A DNA stretch of 64,000 nucleotides from Streptomyces europaeiscabiei (lineage in GTDB: Bacteria > Actinomycetota > Actinomycetes > Streptomycetales > Streptomycetaceae): positions 9,118,001-9,182,000 of the forward strand of contig NZ_CP107841.1 of assembly GCF_036346855.1 (NCBI RefSeq), read 5' to 3'. Below the pieces are notes generated by a model that saw only the letters and a list, made by a program, of their open reading frames with translations, did not search any database and was not told the DNA's origin. A program made the translations under genes and the position numbers. Every line of letters starts with the position of its first letter. Positions within the stretch are counted from its first letter, which is position 1. This document shows, one piece after another, positions 1-9,106 of this stretch.

Positions 1-2
1 AG

Positions 3-494
3 CGCATGAACGAGATCGAGGCGAACGCCCGCCGCCCGGCCGACGAACTGCGCGCCGCGCTCCTCGCGGCCGACGGACGACTGCGCGAGACACTCACCAC
101 TCTGCCCGACGAGTGCTGGAGTGCGACCGTCCGGACAGCACGGGGGAGGGCGGTGTCGGCCGCGGAGGTGCCCTGGATGCGGGTGCGGGAGGTGTGGGTG
201 CACGCCGTCGATCTGAACACGGGGACGAGCTTCGACGACGTCCCCCGCGAGGTGTGTGCGGGTCTTGTCGACGATGTTGCCGCCGCGTTCCGGGCACGCA
301 GCAATTTTCCGCTCGTTGAGCTGCGAGCCGATGACGGCGGTCGGACCTGGCTTCTTGGAGAGCCCGGTGCTGCGGATCCGGTCGTGGTGAGCGGAGACAT
401 CCCCAGCCTGGCCGCTTACGCGACCGGACGCCCTGTGCCAGGACCTCTGTACGTCGTCGGCGGATCGGTGCCCATTCTGCCCCCGTGGCTGTGA
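3..494 (+). CDS. Mycothiol-dependent maleylpyruvate isomerase family protein, 3' part
   Basis: The frame is open to the window edge, so this is the C-terminal ~163 residues of a longer gene (family members are usually 220-260 aa). The stretch VREVWVHAVDLNTG (about residue 60) contains the Glu-x3-His pair that supplies two zinc ligands in mycothiol-dependent maleylpyruvate isomerase; the third, a histidine in the missing N-terminal DinB-like bundle, cannot be seen. The family isomerises maleylpyruvate to fumarylpyruvate or transfers mycothiol to other substrates. The gene could supply the isomerase step absent from the gentisate operon near 39-41 kb, but that link is only inference. Function beyond the family is uncertain. 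Confidence 0.7.
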   Translation, partial: RMNEIEANARRPADELRAALLAADGRLRETLTTLPDECWSATVRTARGRAVSAAEVPWMRVREVWVHAVDLNTGTSFDDVPREVCAGLVDDVAAAFRARSNFPLVELRADDGGRTWLLGEPGAADPVVVSGDIPSLAAYATGRPVPGPLYVVGGSVPILPPWL

Positions 495-618
495 AAGCGG
501 AGGAATCACGACGAAGTCGCCGATCGGGTTGTGGATGTCGAAGCGGCCCGCCTCGATGGCTTCGCAGCGCACCGAGGACACTGGCCGCTCGGACTCCCAG
601 CCGCAGTATGGTTCGGCT
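495..618. other. Intergenic between convergent genes
   Basis: Short gap between the isomerase-family gene and the convergent barrel enzyme. One minus-strand frame is open and reads like protein, but it has no start codon or ribosome site, so no gene is called. Confidence 0.4.
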
Positions 619-1908
619 TCAGCCCGCGGTGATACGGGAGTTGACGCGCCGCATCCAGTCCCCGTCGGTGTGCCACATGGGGTGGTGCGGAGCGGCGTTG
701 GAGGTCAGGACGACGCCCTGGAAGCCGGCCGCGAGACAGCGATCGACGACGAACTCCGCGATGTCCTTGCCGACTGCGTCCTCCTCGAAGCGCGTCAGCA
801 GCGGGGTGTAGCCCACGACGCCTTCACCGAGAACGGCGGGAATCCCGCGCAGGCGGGCGAACTCGGCGACGGAGTCGGCCCACCCGGCCAGCGTGTCCCG
901 CATGGCCTGGCGGTGCGCCGCGTAGTTCTCGTAGAGCCACAGGTCCCAGCGGTCGGGGTCCACCCAGTCGTGCGCGTAGAACAGTTCGCGAGGGATCCCG
1001 GTGGCCGCCAGCCGCCAGGGTTCGTCCGGCTGGTAGTCGGCGAAGGCGGGCGCGTCGGGGCGCAGCATGGCGGCCAGTTCGGGGGTCGGCCAGGCGGCCG
1101 TCTCGGGCGCCGCCTCGGTTCCGTGGCCGAGTCCGACCGCCTCGTACAGCGCGCCCAGCACGCCGTAGACGTAGAAGTGGAAGTGCGCGATCTGCGCCTG
1201 CTCGGGCAGGTCGTTGAGTTCGCCGGGCCAGGGCTCACCCAGTGAGTAGGTCACGGGGATGGCGGGGTGGCGTGCCTGCAGCAGCTTCACGGCGCGTTCG
1301 AGGGGGCCACGCAGCCGGGCGTAGTGGCCGGGGGTGCCGTCCGCGGGTACCAGGTCGCAGTTGTCGACCTCGTTGTGCACTTCGACGTAGGCGACCTGGT
1401 CGGCCAGCCCGCGCTCGGTGAGAAAGTCGAGGAGTCCGGCGAGCCCTTCGGCCACCGCCTCGGCCCGGTCCGGGCCCGGGACTTCGTCCAGGGCGCGATG
1501 CCAGGTGTCGGTGTCGGCGAAGCTGGGGGACTGCTGGTACTCCCAGGAGGACACGATCACTTTGCAGTCGTGCCGGGCCGCTGCCTCGAAGAGCTCGACG
1601 AGACGCCGTCGGCCGTCCAGCGGGTAGCCGCCGCGGACGTCGTACCAGCGGGTGCGCTGTCCGAACTCCTCGCCGAGGCCGCGGACCTGGATGGAGTCCG
1701 GGGCGTGGACGCGTCCGGAGAACAGCAGGAAGGGCATGGCGCAGATGCGCACGGTGTTGAAGCCGCGCTCCACCGTCTCGGCGAAGGCGCGGTCGATGTC
1801 GGCGAACGGCTCGCCGGGTCCTGCCTGTGTGTACCAGCTGAAGTCCCACAGGGTGATGGCGAGTCGGCCCGTGGTCTCGCCCGGGGTGGGCTGCTGCTGT
1901 GCGCTCAT
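619..1908 (-). CDS. Cellulase-like (beta/alpha)8-barrel glycoside hydrolase family protein
   Basis: 429 aa with no signal peptide, so probably cytoplasmic. It resembles the cellulase-like barrel family common in actinobacterial sugar loci. VEVHNEVDN (about residue 176) fits the acid/base Asn-Glu of clan GH-A, and VLGEGVVGY (about residue 362) places a Glu where the nucleophile would be. Substrate is unknown; the location next to a GH2 enzyme and sugar importer suggests a galactoside or related oligosaccharide. It is transcribed divergently from the GH2 gene across a 159-bp spacer containing an AT-rich palindrome, so both are probably co-regulated. The start has only a weak GGTGA ribosome site. 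Confidence 0.75.
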   Translation of the reverse strand: MSAQQQPTPGETTGRLAITLWDFSWYTQAGPGEPFADIDRAFAETVERGFNTVRICAMPFLLFSGRVHAPDSIQVRGLGEEFGQRTRWYDVRGGYPLDGRRRLVELFEAAARHDCKVIVSSWEYQQSPSFADTDTWHRALDEVPGPDRAEAVAEGLAGLLDFLTERGLADQVAYVEVHNEVDNCDLVPADGTPGHYARLRGPLERAVKLLQARHPAIPVTYSLGEPWPGELNDLPEQAQIAHFHFYVYGVLGALYEAVGLGHGTEAAPETAAWPTPELAAMLRPDAPAFADYQPDEPWRLAATGIPRELFYAHDWVDPDRWDLWLYENYAAHRQAMRDTLAGWADSVAEFARLRGIPAVLGEGVVGYTPLLTRFEEDAVGKDIAEFVVDRCLAAGFQGVVLTSNAAPHHPMWHTDGDWMRRVNSRITAG

Positions 1909-1977
1909 GAGGTCACCCGTCGTTCGTGTGCGGTGGGACGCCGTCGGCGGCTCGGCGGCACCACGCTAACTCAATAC

Positions 1978-1993
1978 ATTATTTATGAATAAT
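1978..1993. promoter_or_regulatory. AT-rich 16-bp palindrome, candidate operator A
   Basis: ATTATTTATGAATAAT is a near-perfect inverted repeat (only the centre is asymmetric) in very GC-rich DNA. It lies between the divergent barrel-protein and GH2 genes. Its complement shares the core TATTCATAA and 13 of 16 positions with the sequence at 7513-7528, in the other divergent promoter of this locus. I infer an operator for a local regulator, most likely the FadR-type protein at 8387. Confidence 0.6.
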
Positions 1994-2067
1994 CCTTGAC
2001 GAGGGTAACCGGGTTGTCCAGGCTGTGGGGCGGACGAACACGTATGCGCATCGAGGAGCCGCCCGCC

Positions 2068-4116
2068 ATGACCCCATCCATCCACCCGTCCCGTCGCACC
2101 GTCGTCACGGCACTCGGCGCCGCCGCAGCCGTCGCTCTGCCGGCCTGGCCGCAGACGGCGCGAGCGGCGGACGGCCCGGCCGTGGCCGCGGCGAACGGCC
2201 CGGTGCTCGACACCCACCCGGCCACCGAGCCCTCCGGCACCCACGTGCGTGACGTCGGCGGCACCAATGTCGTCTTCCAGTACGGCACGGTGCTCCCCGC
2301 CTTCGACGGCTGGCGCACCCATGAGCCCACCCGCGACTACGTGTCCCTGGACAGGCGCTGGCGTTTCCGCTTCGACCCCGCCGGCCAGGGGACCGACGAA
2401 GGGTGGCAGTCCCGGCACCATGACGACCGGACGTGGGACCGCATCGAAGTGCCCGCCGCCTGGGACCTTCTGAACACTCCCGGGTTCGGCTCGGAGACCG
2501 CCCCCTTCGCCAAGGGCACCGCGTTCACCGACGGCTATGCCTGGTACCGCACCACCGTCGACGTACCCGCGTCCTGGCGTGCCCGGCACGTCCGTATCGC
2601 CTTCCTGGCCGCCGGCTACAGCGCCGAGGTCTGGCTCGACGGTGTGCATCTCGGCAAGCACGAGGGCGCCAACTCGCCCTTCGCGCTTCCGGTGGCGGGG
2701 GCGCTCCGGCCGGGCACCCGTCAGACGATCGCCGTGCGGGTCTTCCGCCGGGCGAGCTACACCGACTACACGGCCTCGCCTCCGCAGCCGGTGACCGATG
2801 ACCACGAGATCCCCTACAAGCCGGTCGACTACTGGCCCTACGCGGGGCTGACCCGGTCGGCCTGGATCGAGGCGGTGCCGCAGGTCACCGTCGCCAAACT
2901 GCTCGTGGCCGCCGCGGACGGGCGCCTCGAGGCACGTGCGGTCGTCGAGAACCACGGCACGTCCGACTTCGACGGCTGGCTCACCCTGGATCCCGGCCGG
3001 AAGAGCGGAGGCCGGCCCGCCGTGGTCCCCGCCCGGATCGCGGCCCGATCGGCGGGCGTCGTACGCCTTTCGGTGCCCGTGCCCCGCGCCCCGCGATGGA
3101 GCCCTGCCGCACCGCACACGCTCACCGCCCGCGCCACCCTGACCGCCGGCAGGCCGTCAGGCCCACGGGTGGACACGCTGTCCACTCGCTACGGAGTACG
3201 CGAACTGACCGTGGCCGAAGCCCAGTTGCGGTTGAACGGCGAGCCCCTCTTCCTGAAGGGGCTCAACTGGCACGAGGAGACGGCCGCGCACGGCAGAGCG
3301 ATGAAGCCCGCCGAGTACGACCAGGAACTGGGCCACTTCAAGATCCTGGGCGCCAACTTCATCCGTAACTGCGTCTACAACCGCCACCCCTACGTCTACG
3401 ACTGGGCGGACGCGCACGGCGTACTGGTGATGGACGACATCGACACCATGTGGCTCAACACCGCCCAGGAGAAGCTCCAGACCGAGCGCTACGGCCTCGC
3501 CCGGGCCCTCGCCCTGACCATGGCGTGGAACCAGCACAACCACCCTTCGGTGATCCTCTGGGGCCTGCAGAACGAGTCGGAGATCGACGCCGCCGGCGCC
3601 CCGGTCTACCGGGCCTGGCTCGCCGACCTGAAGGCGGCCGTGAAGGCGGTCGACCTCACCGCCCGTCCCGTCACCTGGGCCTCTAACACCAGCAACGACC
3701 CCGCCTTCGACCTCGCCGACGTGATCGGGTTCAACGAGTACTTCGGCTACTTCTACGGCAAGGACGCCGACCTCGGCCCCACGCTCGACGCGGTGCACGC
3801 GAAGTACCCCGACAAGCCGATCCTGATCACCGAGAACGGCACCTGGTCCGTCGCCGGCACCCACGGCCCCGACACCACCCAGGGCACGGAGGAGTGGCAG
3901 GCGGCGAGCTTCAGCGCGCACTGGGCACAAGTGACCGCGCGTAGCGCGTTCGTCGCCGGGTTCACCTACTGGGTGCTCAAGGACTACAAGCAGCGGGCCG
4001 GGTACAACCAGGACTACAACGGGATCTCCGTGATGGGCCTGCTGACGTTCGCGGAGGAGCGGCCCAAGCTGGTCTACGACGCCTTCCGGAAGGCGGCGGT
4101 GCCGGGCGCCGAGTGA
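2068..4116 (+). CDS. Exported glycoside hydrolase family 2 protein (beta-galactosidase/glucuronidase type)
   Basis: 682 aa from the ATG at 2068, preceded by GAGGAG 9 bases upstream; an in-frame codon further upstream lacks a ribosome site. Residues 6-34 form a twin-arginine signal (SRRTVVTALG, then a hydrophobic stretch, ARA before cleavage), so the enzyme is exported folded. The GH2 order is visible: jelly-roll sugar-binding domain (about 60-260), Ig-like domain, then TIM barrel from about 380. Acid/base Glu503 sits in LQNESE and nucleophile Glu589 in LITENGTW. The exact glycosidic substrate (beta-galactoside, glucuronide or galacturonide) cannot be fixed. It is separated from the convergent transporter by a strong hairpin. 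Confidence 0.85.
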   Translation: MTPSIHPSRRTVVTALGAAAAVALPAWPQTARAADGPAVAAANGPVLDTHPATEPSGTHVRDVGGTNVVFQYGTVLPAFDGWRTHEPTRDYVSLDRRWRFRFDPAGQGTDEGWQSRHHDDRTWDRIEVPAAWDLLNTPGFGSETAPFAKGTAFTDGYAWYRTTVDVPASWRARHVRIAFLAAGYSAEVWLDGVHLGKHEGANSPFALPVAGALRPGTRQTIAVRVFRRASYTDYTASPPQPVTDDHEIPYKPVDYWPYAGLTRSAWIEAVPQVTVAKLLVAAADGRLEARAVVENHGTSDFDGWLTLDPGRKSGGRPAVVPARIAARSAGVVRLSVPVPRAPRWSPAAPHTLTARATLTAGRPSGPRVDTLSTRYGVRELTVAEAQLRLNGEPLFLKGLNWHEETAAHGRAMKPAEYDQELGHFKILGANFIRNCVYNRHPYVYDWADAHGVLVMDDIDTMWLNTAQEKLQTERYGLARALALTMAWNQHNHPSVILWGLQNESEIDAAGAPVYRAWLADLKAAVKAVDLTARPVTWASNTSNDPAFDLADVIGFNEYFGYFYGKDADLGPTLDAVHAKYPDKPILITENGTWSVAGTHGPDTTQGTEEWQAASFSAHWAQVTARSAFVAGFTYWVLKDYKQRAGYNQDYNGISVMGLLTFAEERPKLVYDAFRKAAVPGAE

Positions 4117-4124
4117 GCGTCGAA

Positions 4125-4168
4125 CGGCTGGAGGGGGGAGGGGCAGACTGCCCTCCCCCCTCCAGCCG
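4125..4168. terminator. Bidirectional hairpin between convergent genes
   Basis: Arms 4125-4146 and 4148-4168 are complementary over 21 bp with one bulged base and a minimal loop. It lies 8 bases after the GH2 stop and 18 bases beyond the end of the minus-strand permease, so it can end transcription from both sides. Confidence 0.85.
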
Positions 4169-4185
4169 TCGGGCTCTCAGCGGCG

Positions 4186-5115
4186 TCAGCCCTTCACGCT
4201 GCCCTCGGTCAGCCCGCTGCGCCAGAAGCGTTGCAGGATGACCATGGCGATCATCAGAGGGACGACGGAGACCAAGGCGCCTCCGACGGTCAGCTGGTAG
4301 AGCTGCGGTTGGCGGTCGGCGAAGGACTGCCACGACGTCAGACCGAGGGTGATGGGGTACAGCTTGGAGTCGGACAGCATGACCAGCGGCAGGAAATAGT
4401 TGTTCCAGATGCCGACGAACTGGAAAAGGAAGATCGTCACCAGGGCGGGGGTCATGATGCGCAGAGCAACGACCGTGAAGATGCGGATCTCTCCCGCGCC
4501 GTCGATGCGGGCTGCCTCCAGCAGCTCGTCCGGTATGGATGCCGCGGCGTAGATACGGCAGAGGTACACGCCGAAGGGACTGACGAAGCTCGGCAGCAGT
4601 ACGGCCCAGTAGGTGTTGGCCAGGCCTGCCTCGCTGAACAGCAGGTACATGGGCAGCGCCAGCGCCGTGGCAGGGATCAGGACGCCACCCAGCACGACGT
4701 TGAAGATCGTGTCGCGGCCGGCGAAGGAGAACTTGGCCAGCGCGTAGCCGCACATCGCGGCCAGAAGCGTCGCCACGCCTGCGCCGACGCCCGCGTACAG
4801 CAGGCTGTTGGCGGCCCAGCGCAGGTAGATCGCATCGTCGTAGGTGACCACTTGGCGCAGGTTGCTCAGGAACTGGGGATGGGAGAACCACAACCCGAAG
4901 CTGCCGAACAGGTCGCCGGTGGACTTGGTGGACGCCACGACCAGCCAGTACACCGGGAGCAGGAAGTACCCGGCGGCCGCCACCAGCAGGCCGGTGACCA
5001 GGATGCGACTGCGCGTGGTGACCCCGGTGATGCCGCCGTGCGGCGTCGTGCCGTCGTCGGAGGCCGGCGTCTCGCCCCTCGGCAGGACTGTGCGGGCCGG
5101 TGTCTGAAGACTCAC
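4186..5115 (-). CDS. Sugar ABC transporter permease, MalG type
   Basis: 309 aa integral membrane permease with six predicted membrane segments. The cytoplasmic EAA loop (ELLEAARIDGAGEIRIFTVV) contacts the ATPase. The GTG start at 5115 overlaps the upstream permease stop (GTGA) and has a GAGAGGTGGGG ribosome site. It is the last gene of a three-gene binding protein-permease-permease operon that carries no ATPase, which suggests a shared MsiK-like ATPase elsewhere, as known in Streptomyces. The position points to galactoside or oligosaccharide import; the substrate is inferred only. Confidence 0.9.
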   Translation of the reverse strand: MSLQTPARTVLPRGETPASDDGTTPHGGITGVTTRSRILVTGLLVAAAGYFLLPVYWLVVASTKSTGDLFGSFGLWFSHPQFLSNLRQVVTYDDAIYLRWAANSLLYAGVGAGVATLLAAMCGYALAKFSFAGRDTIFNVVLGGVLIPATALALPMYLLFSEAGLANTYWAVLLPSFVSPFGVYLCRIYAAASIPDELLEAARIDGAGEIRIFTVVALRIMTPALVTIFLFQFVGIWNNYFLPLVMLSDSKLYPITLGLTSWQSFADRQPQLYQLTVGGALVSVVPLMIAMVILQRFWRSGLTEGSVKG

Positions 5116-6017
5116 GCGTCCCCACCTCTCTTGTTGATCAGCCGCAGAAAACCGAAGGAGAGCACGAACGCGGCGAGGGCGAGCAGCACTGCCTCGGCGG
5201 CGGCGAGGTGGTAGTTGTCGTTGGTGAACGCCTCGTTGTAGGCGCTGAGGTTGGGGGTGTAGGCGCTGTCGATACTCGATGAGACGGGCTTGAGCACCAG
5301 CGGTTCTGCGAACAGTTGCAGCGTGCCGATGATGGTGAAGACCGTGGTGAGGATCAGCGCCGGGCGCAGCAGCGGCAGTTTGACGTGCCGGACCGTCATC
5401 CACGCACTGGCGCCGTCGATGCGGGCGGCCTCGTACAGCTCCGCGGGGATGGTACGCAACTGGGCGACGAGAACCAGGACGTTGTAGCCGGCGAACTCCC
5501 ACGTGACGATGTTCGCGATGGACCACAGAACCGTGTCTCCGCCCAGCAGGTCGACCGACACCCCCAGGTGGCGCATGCCGTCCACGAGGGGGCTGACTCC
5601 CGGGACGTACAAGAAGCCCCACAGGATGGACGCGATGACGCCCGGAACGCCGTAGGGCAGGAAGAAGGCGGCGCGGAAGAACCGCACGCCTCTGGTCGAG
5701 GCGCTGTCCAGCAGCAGCGCGAGCCCGGCGGACAACGCGACCATCACCGGCACCTGGACGGCCGCGAACAGCAGTACGCGACCGATGCTGCGGACAAAGG
5801 CGTGATCGGACAACGCGTCGGAGTAGTTGCGCAGCCCCGCGAAGACGGTATGGCTGCCGCCGAGTCCCAGGGCTCCGGTGTGCTCGACATCCATGACGCT
5901 CTGGTAGACGGCGTAGCCGATGGGGAGGGCGAAGGTCAGTAGGAACAGCAGGAGGAATGGCGCGACGAAGACGACGGGCGCCGGGTTTCTGCGGCGGCGG
6001 GGCGCTCGGGTGGGCAT
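5112..6017 (-). CDS. Sugar ABC transporter permease, MalF type
   Basis: 301 aa, six membrane segments, first near residues 15-37. The EAA loop ELYEAARIDGASAWMTVRHV is in the expected place, about 90 residues from the C-terminus. It is translationally coupled by a 4-base overlap to the MalG-type partner, with which it forms the heterodimeric channel. It follows the binding-protein gene by 64 bases. No ATPase gene is linked. Confidence 0.9.
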   Translation of the reverse strand: MPTRAPRRRRNPAPVVFVAPFLLLFLLTFALPIGYAVYQSVMDVEHTGALGLGGSHTVFAGLRNYSDALSDHAFVRSIGRVLLFAAVQVPVMVALSAGLALLLDSASTRGVRFFRAAFFLPYGVPGVIASILWGFLYVPGVSPLVDGMRHLGVSVDLLGGDTVLWSIANIVTWEFAGYNVLVLVAQLRTIPAELYEAARIDGASAWMTVRHVKLPLLRPALILTTVFTIIGTLQLFAEPLVLKPVSSSIDSAYTPNLSAYNEAFTNDNYHLAAAEAVLLALAAFVLSFGFLRLINKRGGDA

Positions 6018-6081
6018 CAGGGGTCCTTCTGGAGTCCGGAAGGGAGAACGGCGGCGGCCGTGTCGCGCCCTCCGGAGGTGG

Positions 6082-7428
6082 TCACTGGCCGGTGGAAACC
6101 TTCAGACCCTTCTTCTTCAGGTCCTCGACGGTCTGCTGCTGCGCCTGCTTGACCGCGGAGACGAACGTGCCCTTGCCGGCCAGGGCGGCCTGGAAGCCGT
6201 CGTTGAGGTGCTGGTACGTGGCGTCGATCGTCGGTATCCACTTCCACGAGTTGTCGATGTTCTTGTCCGCCTCCGCGAAGACCTCGTTGTACTTCTGGCC
6301 TCCGAAGAACGGTGACGGCTTGTCGAGCGAGGAGCCCTTGTACCCGTCGGCCGCCGCGGGCCAGCCGTATCCGCCCTGCAGCAGCAGGTCGACGCTCGTG
6401 GGGTCGGTGTTGAGCCACTCGGCGAACTTCAGGGCCTCGGGGATGTGCTCGGCGCCCTTGAGGACAGCCGTGGAGGATCCTCCCCAGTTCGCGGACACGT
6501 TCGCGCCCTTCGTCCACTGCGGCATGGGTGCGACCGCCCATTTGCCACTGGTCTGAGGGGCGTTTCCGCTGATGATGGCGTCGCCCCACTGGGCGCTGAC
6601 CCACGAGGTGATGGCACCGCTCTGCAGGTCCTTGTACCAGCCGTTGGCGAAGTCGGGTTCGGTCTTGATGACCTTCTTGTTGCGCAGGTCGTCCCAGAAG
6701 GCGGCGACCTTGAGGGTCTGCGGGGAGTCGATGTTCACCGACCAGGTGTCGCCGTTCACGCCGAACCACTTGGCGCCTGCTTGCCAGGCGAGGGCGGTGA
6801 ACCAGGCGGAGTTGCCGGCGGGGAAGGTGCTGATGTAGGCCTTCGGGTCGGCGTGGTGGATCTTCTGCGCGGCCTGGGCGAACTCCTCCCAGGTGGCGGG
6901 CGGCTCGATGCCCCACTTCTTGTACAGGTCGGAGCGGTAGAACAGGCCCATCGGACCGGATGCCTGGGGGATCGCGTAGACAGACTTGTCGAAGACCCCC
7001 TGCTGCCACTGCCAGTCCACGAACTTCGACCGGTCCTTGTCGGCGCCGTACTGGGACAGGTTCACCAGGCCGTTCTCCAGCAGGAACGAGGGGATCTCCT
7101 GGTATTCCACCTGCGCCAGGTCGGGCGCGTTGCCGCTCTTGAGCGCGGCGCGCATCTTCGCGTAGCCGCCACTGCTGCCCGCCGGGATCTTCTCCAGCTT
7201 GACGTGGATGTCCGGGTGGGTGGCGTTCCACTTGTCGACGGCCTTGTCGACACCGGGAACCCACGACCAGAAGCGCAGGTCGACCTTCTCGCCGGGCTTG
7301 GCAGGTTCCTGGACTGCGGGGTCCTTCGAACCGGTCGAACCCCCGCAGGCGGAGATCACCAGGGCGGCGGCGGCAAGGGTCACTGCGAGTGCGCCCCGGC
7401 TTCGGTGGCGGGGTGTGGTGCGGCTCAT
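6082..7428 (-). CDS. Sugar-binding lipoprotein of ABC transporter
   Basis: 448 aa extracellular solute-binding protein. An Arg-rich N-terminus and hydrophobic run lead to the lipobox VISAC with the lipidated Cys28. The mature part has the family-1 sugar-binding fold. It is the first gene of the importer operon, transcribed divergently from the SDR/galactonate operon across a 150-bp spacer that holds the second copy of the AT-rich palindrome. This links import of a sugar to the galactonate pathway. Ligand not determinable from sequence alone. Confidence 0.9.
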   Translation of the reverse strand: MSRTTPRHRSRGALAVTLAAAALVISACGGSTGSKDPAVQEPAKPGEKVDLRFWSWVPGVDKAVDKWNATHPDIHVKLEKIPAGSSGGYAKMRAALKSGNAPDLAQVEYQEIPSFLLENGLVNLSQYGADKDRSKFVDWQWQQGVFDKSVYAIPQASGPMGLFYRSDLYKKWGIEPPATWEEFAQAAQKIHHADPKAYISTFPAGNSAWFTALAWQAGAKWFGVNGDTWSVNIDSPQTLKVAAFWDDLRNKKVIKTEPDFANGWYKDLQSGAITSWVSAQWGDAIISGNAPQTSGKWAVAPMPQWTKGANVSANWGGSSTAVLKGAEHIPEALKFAEWLNTDPTSVDLLLQGGYGWPAAADGYKGSSLDKPSPFFGGQKYNEVFAEADKNIDNSWKWIPTIDATYQHLNDGFQAALAGKGTFVSAVKQAQQQTVEDLKKKGLKVSTGQ

Positions 7429-7512
7429 GGGAGGAGGTCCTTCCTAACTTCGTACTGAAGGTGCCTGTTGCATGCCGGTCAGTTTCGGAGCGGTGTCACC
7501 ACCCCGTCAAGA

Positions 7513-7528
7513 TATATTCATAATTAAT
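7513..7528. promoter_or_regulatory. AT-rich candidate operator B
   Basis: TATATTCATAATTAAT matches the complement of operator A (1978-1993) at 13 of 16 positions, including the 9-base core TATTCATAA. It lies between the divergent importer and SDR genes. Two such AT-rich sites, both in divergent promoters of one pathway, suggest a common regulator. Confidence 0.6.
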
Positions 7529-7578
7529 TGAAACAGCTATGGTGGGTGCGTAGACAGTCACGAGGGGAGACACACGCG

Positions 7579-8340
7579 ATGAGGGAATGCCGCAGGATGA
7601 GCGGCCGCGTGGCGGTGATCACCGGCGCCGCCCACGGGATCGGCGCGGCCACGGCTCACAGACTTGCGGCCGAGGGGGCCCTGGTCGTGGTCACGGACGT
7701 GGACGACACCGCGGGCAAGGAGGTCGCGGCCGCCATCACCGGCCAGGGAGGCCGCGCGGAGTACGTACGCTGCGACGTCACCTCGGCCCCCGACTGGGAG
7801 CACCTGGCCCGCCACGTCCAGGAGCACCACGGACGGCTGGACGTGCTGCACAGCAACGCCTTCGCCCAGCTCAACAAGCCCGCCGACGAACTGAGCGAGG
7901 CCGAGTGGGACGGCCAGATGGCCGTGCTGCTGAAGCCTGCCTGGCGGGCGATGAAGACATTCGCGGCCATGCTGCGCGAGGCCCGCGGCTCCGTCGTGCT
8001 GACCTCCTCGGTGCACGCGGTCATCGGGCTGCCCGGCCATGCCGCCTACGCCGCCGCGAAGGGCGCGCTGTGCTCGCTGGGACGGCAGCTGGCCGTCGAG
8101 TACGGTCCGCACATCCGGGTCAACACGGTGCTGCCGGGCCCCATCATGACCGCCGCGTGGGACGGCATCCCGGAGCCCGACCGCGAGCGCAGTGTCGCGG
8201 CCACAGCGGCCCGGCGGTTCGGGCAGCCGGAGGAGGTGGCGGCCGCCGTCGCCTTCCTGGCATCGGAGGATGCCTCCTATGTGACCGGCGCCAGCCTCGT
8301 GGTCGATGGAGGATGGAGCGTCATGAAGGAGTCCTCATGA
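7579..8340 (+). CDS. Short-chain dehydrogenase/reductase, putative sugar 1-dehydrogenase
   Basis: 253 aa from ATG 7579 with GAGGGGAG upstream; a second in-frame ATG at 7597 has a poorer site. The SDR signature is complete: cofactor loop TGAAHGIG (15-22), catalytic Ser143/Ser144 in LTSSVHA, and Tyr157-x3-Lys161 in YAAAK. The C-terminal SYVTGASLVVDGGW is typical of classical SDRs. It is first in the operon with galactonate dehydratase, aldolase, kinase and lactonase, so oxidation of galactose to galactonolactone is a reasonable inference; another aldose or alcohol substrate is possible. Confidence 0.85.
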   Translation: MRECRRMSGRVAVITGAAHGIGAATAHRLAAEGALVVVTDVDDTAGKEVAAAITGQGGRAEYVRCDVTSAPDWEHLARHVQEHHGRLDVLHSNAFAQLNKPADELSEAEWDGQMAVLLKPAWRAMKTFAAMLREARGSVVLTSSVHAVIGLPGHAAYAAAKGALCSLGRQLAVEYGPHIRVNTVLPGPIMTAAWDGIPEPDRERSVAATAARRFGQPEEVAAAVAFLASEDASYVTGASLVVDGGWSVMKESS

Positions 8341-8386
8341 GCGACGCACACAACGCTTGTGGACCGATACGGAAACGGAGAACGTG

Positions 8387-9106
8387 GTGACCCATCCCCC
8401 CAAGGGGCTGCACGGCCAGGCCGTGGAGGAACTGGGCCGACGCATCATCCGCGGCGACTACCCCCCGGGCTCCGTGGTGGACCCGGTCAAGTTCGAGACG
8501 GAACTCGGCGTCAGCAAGACCGTGGTCCGCGAGGCCATGCGCGTGCTGGCCTCCAAGGGCCTGCTCGAGTCGAAGCAGAAACGCGGCACGACCATCCGCC
8601 CCCGCGCCGACTGGAACCTGCTCGACAGCGACCTGCTGCGCTGGCAGGGCAGCAGCGACCCGACCGACGGCTTCCTGGAGGACCTCGCCGAGGTCCGCGC
8701 GATCGTCGAGCCCGCGGGAGCCCGGTTCGCGGCGGCCCGCCGCACCACCTCCGACCTCGAGGCGATGCGGCAGGCACTGGACGCGATGGCGGCGGCGGGG
8801 ACGGACGCCGACGCGATGGTCGAAGCGGACCTCGCCTTCCACCGAGCCCTACTGGACGCCGCCCACAACGAACTGCTCAGCCGGATGGAAGTCGTCATCG
8901 AGGCCGGCCTGCGCGTACGCGACCGGATCGTGCACGGCGCCCGGCACTTCTCCGACTCCATCCCCGTGCACCAGGAACTGCTGGACGCGGTCGAAGCGGG
9001 TGATCCTGACGCCGCCGTGGCCGCCGTCGAGTCACTCCTGGCACAGGCCTCCGACGACCTGGCGGCCGTCCGGGCGACCGACCCGCTGCCGAAGGAACTT
9101 CCTTGA
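8387..9106 (+). CDS. FadR-family GntR transcriptional regulator
   Basis: 239 aa from GTG 8387, six bases after GGAG (an adjacent in-frame GTG at 8384 is too close). The N-terminal winged helix-turn-helix (about 8-75, LGVSKTVVREAMRVLASKGL) is followed by an all-helical FCD ligand domain in which D-x3-H (DLAFHRALL) and later His residues fit a metal/ligand pocket. It is embedded in the galactonate operon and its stop overlaps the dehydratase start (TTGA). This layout resembles DgoR, the galactonate-responsive repressor of enteric bacteria, so it probably senses a pathway intermediate and is the best candidate to bind the AT-rich sites at 1978 and 7513. Confidence 0.85.
   Translation: MTHPPKGLHGQAVEELGRRIIRGDYPPGSVVDPVKFETELGVSKTVVREAMRVLASKGLLESKQKRGTTIRPRADWNLLDSDLLRWQGSSDPTDGFLEDLAEVRAIVEPAGARFAAARRTTSDLEAMRQALDAMAAAGTDADAMVEADLAFHRALLDAAHNELLSRMEVVIEAGLRVRDRIVHGARHFSDSIPVHQELLDAVEAGDPDAAVAAVESLLAQASDDLAAVRATDPLPKELP

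Noticed and set aside
1996..2067. Longer N-terminus for the GH2 enzyme
   Set aside because: The codons from 1996 and 2044 have no ribosome site, and the twin-arginine signal begins properly from ATG 2068.
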